Part shown: positions 1-5,044 of the stretch, piece by piece
How positions within the stretch are numbered: the stretch's first letter is position 1
Layout of the letters: each line of letters starts with the position of its first letter
NCBI GenBank assembly: GCA_947471245.1
Contig: CANIXM010000023.1
Coordinates: forward strand, 1 to 12,032
Reading direction: 5' to 3'
Source of the DNA: Paludibacteraceae bacterium
GTDB taxonomy: Bacteria > Bacteroidota > Bacteroidia > Bacteroidales > Paludibacteraceae
Length of the DNA stretch: 12,032 nt
Notes under the pieces: generated by a model
What the model was told of the DNA's origin: nothing
Seen by the model: only the letters and a program-made list of their open reading frames with translations
The model's database searches: none
Program-made: the position numbers and the translations under genes

Positions 1-139
1 GCACCTTTTCGGCTCGTTTCTTAGCCTTATTTGCTGCTCTTCCGCACCTATGGGAACAATATTTTGTTACTGTGGTACGGGCTGTAAATTCCGTTCCGCA
101 ATGCTGACAAATACGCTGCACCTGTATATTACTGCTCAT
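1..139 (-). CDS. Zinc-ribbon / helix-turn-helix protein, N-terminus only (probable excisionase-type regulator)
   Basis: Only the first 46 codons are in the window; the gene runs off the left edge with no stop. The ATG at 137-139 opens a frame with two cysteine pairs, C11-x2-C14 and C28-x3-C32, flanking a basic segment, then a Lys/Arg/Ala-rich stretch. This looks like a small zinc ribbon. From memory, Bacteroidota proteins with this N-terminus (ICQHCG...FTARTTVTKYCS) continue into a helix-turn-helix domain of the excisionase/MerR-like type and often sit beside a tyrosine recombinase of an integrated element. The DNA-binding domain itself is not visible, so the function is inferred. The A-rich leader just upstream of the ATG is typical of the phylum. 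A palindrome overlapping the promoter suggests self-regulation. It could instead be a regulator unrelated to any element. Confidence 0.65.
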   Translation of the reverse strand, partial: MSSNIQVQRICQHCGTEFTARTTVTKYCSHRCGRAANKAKKRAEKV

Positions 140-272
140 TGTATCTTTTTTCGTTTTCTAATACCTTTAAAAATGTTCCATTCTGTTTGAAAGTGTATTA
201 TCCTGTAAACTATGTAAACCTAATGGGGTACAAAATCACTTAAAAAAATAGCCACTTTTCAAAACGGTACAA

Positions 273-280
273 CAAAGGTA
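273..280 (-). promoter_or_regulatory. Candidate -7 box (TACCTTTG) for the zinc-ribbon gene
   Basis: Read on the minus strand, 280-273 is TACCTTTG, an exact match to the Bacteroidota -7 consensus TAnnTTTG. It would start a transcript near 269 and give a leader of about 130 bases. No good TTTG -33 element lies at the usual spacing. Four bases of the box belong to the neighbouring palindrome, so binding there would block the polymerase. Confidence 0.4.
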
Positions 281-292
281 CAAATTTGTACC
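277..292. promoter_or_regulatory. Perfect 16-bp palindrome, candidate operator
   Basis: GGTACAAATTTGTACC is its own reverse complement over all 16 bases. It overlaps the TACCTTTG promoter box at 273-280. Further half-sites GGTACAA occur in direct orientation at 266-272 and 227-233. A perfect dyad plus spaced half-sites is what a dimeric DNA-binding protein's operator looks like; the adjacent zinc-ribbon protein is the obvious candidate binder, but that is inference. Confidence 0.45.
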
Positions 293-332
293 GAATAAAC
301 GTATAACATCACAAAATAAATAATAACTTTGC

Positions 333-363
333 AACAATAAAAAAGCCCTTATTTCAGGGCTTT
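333..363 (-). terminator. Rho-independent terminator of the mnmE operon
   Basis: On the minus strand an 8-bp stem, AAAGCCCT/AGGGCTTT (363-356 with 349-342), encloses a 6-base loop. It runs into a T-rich tract, TTTTTTATTGTT, down to about 333. It begins 45 bases after the mnmE stop codon, so it closes the folK-udp-mnmE transcript and insulates the zinc-ribbon gene on the same strand. Confidence 0.8.
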
Positions 364-407
364 AAATGGGTTTTATACTTGTTTTGTGTTTGGTTGTTTT
401 GTGGTGG

Positions 408-1802
408 TTACTTCCCGATACAGAATTTTCCAAATATATTTGCAAGTATTTCATCGTTAGATACTTGTCCTGTAATGGTGCCTAACGCATACAGACATTC
501 GCGAATGTCTTGTGACAAGAAGTCGCTAGTAATACCAGCTTCCAATCCATCATACACCCTACAGATGGCTGAATGTGCCTGTTGTAGTGCTTCGTAGTGA
601 CGCACATTGCTTACCACCACATCACCTGGCTCAATAGCTGGCAGTTGTGCAGCGTTTATCAGCGATTGTTCAAGTTTTTCGGAGTTTGTTTTGTTTTTTG
701 CTGAGATAAATATTCTGTCGCCTTCGTATTGGCTAAAAATTTGTTTAATCACAGCCAGTTCCTCGTTGTTGATTAGATCTATCTTGTTGAATACAAGGAT
801 AATTTTCTTTCCAATGGCGCGTTTCTCTATCTTCTCGGTTAGCCATTCGATGTGCTCTGTGAGCTGTGTGCAGTCCACTAACCACAATACGATTGAAGCT
901 TGTTCTATTTGTTTGTAGGTTCGTTCTATACCTAGGTTTTCGATGGTGTCAGTGGTGTTTCTTATTCCAGCTGTGTCAATAAATCTAAAATTGATACCTC
1001 TGATGCTGATGTTGTCTTCTATCACATCTCTAGTGGTGCCATGAATGTCTGACACAATGGCTTTTTCCTCATTGAGTAACAGATTGAGCAATGTAGATTT
1101 TCCCACATTGGTTTCACCGACTAGTGCCACTGGTATGCCGTTTTTAAGTGCATTACCCACGCTGAATGAGTCGGAGAGTTTGGCAATGTGTTGTTCTATT
1201 TCGTTAGTGAGATTTTTCAGTTGTGCTCTGTCTGCAAATTCTACGTCTTCTTCGTTAAAATCAAGTTCAAGTTCTATCAAAGACACAAAGTCGATAAGGT
1301 GAGTGCGTAGTTGAATCAATTCATTGGAGAATCCACCACGCATTTGTGAAACAGACATGCGGTGAGCAGATGCAGAGGTAGATGCAATTAGGTCAGCCAC
1401 TGCCTCAGCTTGCGATAGATCCATTTTGCCATTTAGAAATGCTCGTTGAGTGAATTCGCCGGGCTTGGCCAGTTGGCACCCAGCGTCGATTAGCAGTTGT
1501 AGGATCTGCTGTTGGATAAAGATGGAGCCATGGCACGCGATTTCTACTGTGTCTTCACCCGTAAACGAATGCGGAGCATGAAATACAGTCACCAATACAT
1601 CATCTATGATTTCGTCCTTTTTATTGACAATACTGCCATATTGTACCGTGTTGGCTGATTGGTTCAATATGTTTTTGGATTTGCTCTTTGGCTGAAAAAT
1701 GGCTTCGGTTATAGAAAGTGCATCTTGTCCAGATACACGGATTACTGCTATTCCTCCTACGCCTGGAGCGGTCGAAATGGCTGTTATGGTTGAGTGGTTC
1801 AT
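408..1802 (-). CDS. mnmE: tRNA uridine-5-carboxymethylaminomethyl(34) GTPase MnmE
   Basis: MnmE works with MnmG in the cytoplasm to install the (carboxymethyl)aminomethyl group on U34 of tRNAs reading split codon boxes, using GTP and a folate one-carbon donor. The 464-residue length is normal. The N-terminal folate-binding domain opens with TAPGVGGIAVIRVSG (11-25), and a helical domain surrounds the inserted Ras-like G domain. G motifs are visible: P-loop GETNVGKST (229-237), GTTRD (255-259), DTAG (276-279) and NKID (339-342). The protein ends in the family's C-terminal CIGK, with the conserved cysteine at 461. The ATG at 1800-1802 puts the N-terminus in register with the family. It is the last gene of a minus-strand run, 48 bases after the nucleoside phosphorylase, and is followed by a terminator. 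No promoter of its own is evident. Confidence 0.97.
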   Translation of the reverse strand: MNHSTITAISTAPGVGGIAVIRVSGQDALSITEAIFQPKSKSKNILNQSANTVQYGSIVNKKDEIIDDVLVTVFHAPHSFTGEDTVEIACHGSIFIQQQILQLLIDAGCQLAKPGEFTQRAFLNGKMDLSQAEAVADLIASTSASAHRMSVSQMRGGFSNELIQLRTHLIDFVSLIELELDFNEEDVEFADRAQLKNLTNEIEQHIAKLSDSFSVGNALKNGIPVALVGETNVGKSTLLNLLLNEEKAIVSDIHGTTRDVIEDNISIRGINFRFIDTAGIRNTTDTIENLGIERTYKQIEQASIVLWLVDCTQLTEHIEWLTEKIEKRAIGKKIILVFNKIDLINNEELAVIKQIFSQYEGDRIFISAKNKTNSEKLEQSLINAAQLPAIEPGDVVVSNVRHYEALQQAHSAICRVYDGLEAGITSDFLSQDIRECLYALGTITGQVSNDEILANIFGKFCIGK

Positions 1803-1850
1803 TTTTGGTCTAGTGTCTTAATGGTGACTTTGTACGATAATATTGTGTGA

Positions 1851-2720
1851 TTAGATTCTATCCAATACTATGCGTGTCAACTGCTCAATGTATGGTTTGT
1901 AATTGGTGTTGGCTGCTTCCACACGTCGGTTGGCTATAATGCAGCACACCGTCATCGCTTTGTGTCCCATGAGTTTAGATAAACCAGCGATGGCCGAACT
2001 CTCCATCTCGTAGTTGGTGATTTTTTCATCACCATATCTGAAACTTTCTATCTTGTCATTCAGTTGCATATCTGCCAAATCCAACCTCAAGACCCTTCCC
2101 TGCGGGCCATAAAATCCGTTGGCCGATATGGTTATTCCTTTTAGCATCTCATTTTGTCCAATACGTTCTACCAGTTCATCGTCTGCACTGACCACATAAG
2201 GAGCAGCTAGTTGGGGGTTCCAGTTTAAGTGCTGTTTCATGGCTGATTCAAATTCAAGGTCGCTCACTGAGTCACGACCTGCATAAAAATTCAACATACC
2301 GTCAAAACCAATTGATTTTTCGGAAATCAAGAAACTTCCCAAGGGGATGTCGGGCTGCATGCCTCCAGATGTGCCAATGCGTACAATGGTTAGTTGTTTT
2401 TTCTCCTCCTTTTCTGTTCTATTAACGAGGTCTATGTTACAAAGCGCATCCAATTCATTCATTACAATGTCGATGTTGTCAGTACCAATACCTGTAGAAA
2501 TGACTGATATTCTTTTGCCTTTGTAAAGACCGGTAATGGTTTTAAACTCTCGGTTGGCTACTTCTACTTCTATCGAGTCAAAATTGGCAGCCACCAAAGC
2601 CACTCTGTCTGGGTCGCCAACAAGTATCACTCTATCTGCCAGTTGATTAGGCTGAAGATGAAGATGGAAAATGCTACCATCGCTATTGATGATCAGCTCA
2701 GAGGGTGGGAAGTGTTTCAT
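1851..2720 (-). CDS. udp: Nucleoside phosphorylase, uridine-phosphorylase type
   Basis: A 289-residue member of the PNP/UDP phosphorylase family, which splits nucleosides with phosphate into base and (deoxy)ribose-1-phosphate for salvage. Visible motifs are GDPDR (35-39, phosphate-binding loop), TGIGTDN (76-82), RIGTSGG (114-120) with the phosphate-contacting arginine, and NYEMESSAI (236-244), whose Met-Glu holds the ribose. The segment FYGPQGR (203-209) resembles the FYPGQER stretch of E. coli uridine phosphorylase, whose Gln and Arg read the uracil ring; this favours uridine over purine substrates. The protein is some 35 residues longer than E. coli Udp, including a lysine/glutamate-rich stretch near residues 102-109. 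Its ATG lies 2 bases after the FolK-like stop, so the two are surely co-transcribed. Substrate choice remains an inference. Confidence 0.85.
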   Translation of the reverse strand: MKHFPPSELIINSDGSIFHLHLQPNQLADRVILVGDPDRVALVAANFDSIEVEVANREFKTITGLYKGKRISVISTGIGTDNIDIVMNELDALCNIDLVNRTEKEEKKQLTIVRIGTSGGMQPDIPLGSFLISEKSIGFDGMLNFYAGRDSVSDLEFESAMKQHLNWNPQLAAPYVVSADDELVERIGQNEMLKGITISANGFYGPQGRVLRLDLADMQLNDKIESFRYGDEKITNYEMESSAIAGLSKLMGHKAMTVCCIIANRRVEAANTNYKPYIEQLTRIVLDRI

Positions 2721-2722
2721 AA

Positions 2723-3097
2723 TTAATCGTTTAATTGGTCAATGCATTTTTTCACAAAAGGAAACCTGTCATAATCTCGGTGCACTTGGTCGCCATTCCA
2801 AAATATCAGGTCGATGTCCATAGTCACCAATCCGCTTTGTTTGCTTTCAGGTGTACGACCCAGCTTTCTCTCTATTTCTTTGAAGCTAATGATGGTATTC
2901 TCGTAATCCAAGGTGCTGATTATTCGAATGGCTTTGTTGTGAAATGGTGATTTGTATTTGTCCCCTACAGGTTTAGAGCTAAGACAGCTACTCATTTTTT
3001 CTACGGTAAAGATGTCAGATAGATGTTGGATTGCTAAACTAATATTGCTTTCAGCGTCCAAGTTACTTCCTATCATTACCAGTGCTGTGTTCTTCAT
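2723..3097 (-). CDS. folK: Short FolK-like protein (HPPK family, divergent)
   Basis: HPPK transfers pyrophosphate from ATP to 6-hydroxymethyl-dihydropterin in folate synthesis. The family is recognisable from MIGSNLDAE (8-16), HNKAI (53-57), the E-x-x-LGR helix (75-81) and VTMDIDLIFWNG (91-102). The Asp pair D94/D96 matches the Mg-binding D95/D97 of E. coli HPPK. It is only 124 residues against about 159 in E. coli: it stops soon after the Asp pair and lacks the C-terminal P-H...R region. The catalytic Arg92 equivalent is V91, the Arg84 equivalent is P83 and the Trp89 equivalent is S88; Arg82 is kept as R81. Activity is therefore uncertain, and it may be a paralogue with another pterin role. 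It is first in the operon with the phosphorylase and MnmE, which itself uses a folate. The start is the ATG at 3095-3097. Confidence 0.8.
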   Translation of the reverse strand: MKNTALVMIGSNLDAESNISLAIQHLSDIFTVEKMSSCLSSKPVGDKYKSPFHNKAIRIISTLDYENTIISFKEIERKLGRTPESKQSGLVTMDIDLIFWNGDQVHRDYDRFPFVKKCIDQLND

Positions 3098-3115
3098 TTT
3101 TACGCTTTATTCTTA

Positions 3116-3123
3116 CAAAGTAA
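3116..3123 (-). promoter_or_regulatory. Weak candidate -7 box of the folK-udp-mnmE operon
   Basis: On the minus strand, 3123-3116 reads TTACTTTG, one mismatch from TAnnTTTG. It is 18 bases before the FolK-like ATG and just downstream of a run of eight T. No convincing -33 element is seen. It sits beyond the hairpin at 3161-3207, where a fresh promoter is expected. Confidence 0.3.
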
Positions 3124-3160
3124 GCAAAAAAAACACGTAGAATGAAATTTTTGAATGTAT

Positions 3161-3207
3161 ATAAATGACAAAGCCGAAGATTTCTCTCCGGCTTTGTGTG
3201 CATTTAT
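3161..3207 (-). terminator. Hairpin terminator after the ECF sigma gene
   Basis: Read on the minus strand, ACAAAGCCGGAG (3197-3186) pairs with CTTCGGCTTTGT (3179-3168): 12 pairs including one G-T, around a 6-base loop. Outer arms 3161-3167 and 3201-3207 can add seven more pairs past a 3-base bulge. It begins about 45 bases after the sigma factor stop. There is no clean T tract after it, only CATTTATATA, so it is a good hairpin but an imperfect terminator. Confidence 0.6.
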
Positions 3208-3252
3208 ATAAGAATTCGATCTTATTTGTTGTTTAACTTCTTTTCTCCACGT

Positions 3253-3759
3253 TTAGTAACGATAGTCTTTCAATTGTTCTTGAAGGCGTTTGCGTGCAAG
3301 AAAAATGCGACTTTTTACTGTACCGATTGGTAGGTTCATCGTTTGGGCTATCTCCTCGTATTTGAAACCTTGAATGTGCATGGTGAATGGAATCCGATAT
3401 TCATCTGCAAATGCTGCAATGCTGTTGGTGATTTCGCCGATAGCGTAAGAGCCTTCTGGGCTATCAAAACCTGAGTTTTGTGGTAGGTTCAAGTGATGTA
3501 AGTCCTCTGTTTTATCTACCACTGTTTGATTGCGCACTATTTTTCGGTAGTTGTTTATGAAAATGTTTTTCATGATGGTCAATACCCATCCTTTGAAATT
3601 GACATTGTCCACAAATTTTTCTTGATTGTCTAAGACTTTTAAAGTAGTATCTTGTAGTAAATCTTCTGCATCATCGCGATTCAATGTTAATGAATATGCA
3701 AAATTTCTCATGTTGCTTTGTAGGGCAACTAACTCGTTTTCGAAGTGTACGTTTTTCAT
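3253..3759 (-). CDS. ECF-type RNA polymerase sigma factor (sigma-70 family)
   Basis: A 168-residue sigma factor that would direct RNA polymerase to a specific promoter set. Region 2 covers about residues 10-75, with the core-binding stretch RDDAEDLLQDTTLKV (28-42) and the promoter-melting segment FKGWVLTIMKNIFINNYRK (55-73). A linker of some 30 residues follows. Region 4 lies at about 105-162 and holds the helix-turn-helix YEEIAQTMNLPIGTVKSRIFLARKRL (134-159). Length and layout are those of minimal ECF sigmas. No anti-sigma or membrane sensor gene adjoins it: the neighbours are the folK operon and lipA, on the same strand but separated by a hairpin and a 408-base spacer. Its signal and regulon cannot be read from the window. 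The start at 3757-3759 gives the expected short N-terminus before region 2. Confidence 0.93.
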   Translation of the reverse strand: MKNVHFENELVALQSNMRNFAYSLTLNRDDAEDLLQDTTLKVLDNQEKFVDNVNFKGWVLTIMKNIFINNYRKIVRNQTVVDKTEDLHHLNLPQNSGFDSPEGSYAIGEITNSIAAFADEYRIPFTMHIQGFKYEEIAQTMNLPIGTVKSRIFLARKRLQEQLKDYRY

Positions 3760-3787
3760 GTTGCTGATGTTTTTGTGTGAATAAACT

Positions 3788-3805
3788 ATAAGGCAATGCC
3801 CTTAT
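3788..3805. repeat. Short inverted repeat in the sigma factor leader
   Basis: ATAAGG (3788-3793) and CCTTAT (3800-3805) form a 6-bp dyad around a 6-base centre, some 30 bases before the sigma ATG and inside its predicted leader. Twelve bases of it, CAATGCCCTTAT (3794-3805), recur inverted at 11688-11699 before the giant LRR gene. Confidence 0.4.
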
Positions 3806-3919
3806 TGATTTTTCATCTAAAACTAGAATCAGAAATTGAAACCTGTAAACATTGTCAGTTGTCGATACTGAAGAATGAGAAGCGAAGTTTTATCTCAAAT
3901 GTGTCGTAGAATGATGATG

Positions 3920-3927
3920 CAAATATA
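3920..3927 (-). promoter_or_regulatory. Candidate -7 box (TATATTTG) for the sigma factor
   Basis: Minus-strand 3927-3920 reads TATATTTG, an exact TAnnTTTG match. Transcription would begin near 3916 and leave a leader of roughly 155 bases before the ATG at 3759. No TTTG is seen at the usual -33 spacing, so the promoter may be weak or activator-dependent. Confidence 0.45.
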
Positions 3928-4167
3928 GTGTATAAAATCTGAATTAGTTCTTCATGAAAATTCAGTTAAGGCTACACTTACATAATTATAGCGATAATTC
4001 AGGTTGTTGGTAGACTGAAATTTATTGAATAATGTGAGTTAATATCTAGTGTGTCAATATGTTATATTTTGTGTGTTTGCTTTTGAAGACGGAAGGTATT
4101 CAATTAATCTATTGGTGTATAGATAAATTCAATTTGTATATTTTTTGCATGCTATAAAAATGGTAGT

Positions 4168-5010
4168 TTATATGTGATTCTCGGCACAATACGAAGATCT
4201 TACAAGTGGTGCACTCTCTACAATCCTGAATCCTTTTTTTAAGCCGATTTGTTTGTATTCTTCAAATTTGGACGGGTGAATGTACTCCGTGACGGCGATA
4301 TTTTTACGTGACGGTTGCATATATTGTCCTATCGTAAGAATACTACATCCGCACTCCAACGCATCATCCATCAAAGCCAGTACTTCATCTTCGGTTTCGC
4401 CAAGCCCCAGCATGATGCCTGTTTTTGTAACGATTCCTTTCGCAGCCACATATTCCAAAACACTTAGACTGGTGTTGTATTTAGCTTTGGTACGAATGAG
4501 TGGAGTGAGCCGACGTACAGTTTCCAAATTGTGTGAGATGATATTAGGTTTTTCGTTGATTATAAAATCAATAAGTGAAGTGTTACCTTCAAAATCTGGA
4601 ATAAGAACTTCTAGTGTTGTAGCAGGATTGACAGTTTTGATGGTTCGGATGGTTTCTGCCCAGTGCGTAGCCCCATGGTCGTCCAGATCGTCTCTATCTA
4701 CTGATGTCACCACCGCATGTTTTAATCCCATGATGCGTATGGATTCAGCTACTTTTGCTGGTTCGTTACTATCGAGTGGTAGCGGCACACCTGTAAGCGT
4801 ATTACAGAATCGGCATGAGCGTGTGCAGATTTCACCAGCTATCATAAAGGTAGCTGTGCCTTTGTTCCAGCATTCGCTGATATTGGGACATTTGCCACTG
4901 GTGCAAATGGTATGAAGACCGTTTTGTTTGACCAGACCATGTACTTTGGTGTAGTTCGGATTGCTATGCAATTGAGTTTTGAGCCACTCAGGTTTTTTGA
5001 TGTAAGACAT
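4168..5010 (-). CDS. lipA: Lipoyl synthase (radical SAM)
   Basis: LipA inserts two sulfur atoms into octanoyl groups on lipoyl domains of 2-oxoacid dehydrogenases and the glycine cleavage H protein, in the cytoplasm. At 280 residues it has a normal length. Both iron-sulfur sites are visible. The auxiliary cluster, sacrificed as sulfur donor, uses C36-x4-C41-x5-C47 (CTSGKCPNISEC). The radical SAM cluster uses C62-x3-C66-x2-C69 (CTRSCRFC). The C-terminal RSSY (272-275) supplies the serine ligand of the auxiliary cluster. Other family stretches are VTSVDRDDLDDHGA (101-114), SHNLETV (158-164) and TKTGIMLGLGE (195-205). The start is the ATG at 5008-5010. It lies only 34 bases after the giant LRR gene, with no terminator or clear promoter box in the gap, so it may be co-transcribed or use a promoter inside the end of that gene. 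Confidence 0.97.
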   Translation of the reverse strand: MSYIKKPEWLKTQLHSNPNYTKVHGLVKQNGLHTICTSGKCPNISECWNKGTATFMIAGEICTRSCRFCNTLTGVPLPLDSNEPAKVAESIRIMGLKHAVVTSVDRDDLDDHGATHWAETIRTIKTVNPATTLEVLIPDFEGNTSLIDFIINEKPNIISHNLETVRRLTPLIRTKAKYNTSLSVLEYVAAKGIVTKTGIMLGLGETEDEVLALMDDALECGCSILTIGQYMQPSRKNIAVTEYIHPSKFEEYKQIGLKKGFRIVESAPLVRSSYCAENHI

Positions 5011-5044
5011 GAAATAAGTTGATAATTATGAGTTTCTTGTGCTT

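Larger units (their letters stand above)
227..292. repeat. Cluster of GGTACAA half-sites in the spacer
   Basis: GGTACAA occurs at 227-233, 266-272 and 277-283, with an inverted copy at 286-292. A second short direct repeat, TGTAAAC, occurs at 204-210 and 213-219. The 140-332 spacer otherwise holds no ORF of note. Such clustered short repeats can be regulator sites or recombinase arm sites; without the other end of a putative element the two cannot be told apart. Confidence 0.45.
3760..4167. other. 408-base spacer without genes between lipA and the sigma gene
   Basis: This AT-rich stretch shows no believable ORF on either strand and no tRNA-like or other RNA fold I could recognise. It holds the sigma promoter box (3920-3927) and dyad (3788-3805). 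Past the lipA stop there is only a weak AT-rich hairpin, ATCTAT/ATAGAT (4107-4112 with 4119-4124), lacking a T tract, so I cannot name the lipA terminator. Confidence 0.5.

Noticed and set aside
324..331. TAACTTTG, an exact -7 box on the plus strand.
   Set aside because: It would fire directly into the mnmE terminator hairpin and antisense to mnmE, with no plus-strand gene after it and no -33 element; taken as chance in AT-rich DNA.
4107..4124. Hairpin ATCTAT/ATAGAT after lipA as a terminator.
   Set aside because: Six AT-rich pairs only and no T tract; too weak to call.
4280..4915. A 211-codon plus-strand open frame.
   Set aside because: It is antisense to the well-supported lipA; low-complexity Ser/Val-rich translation typical of a shadow frame.
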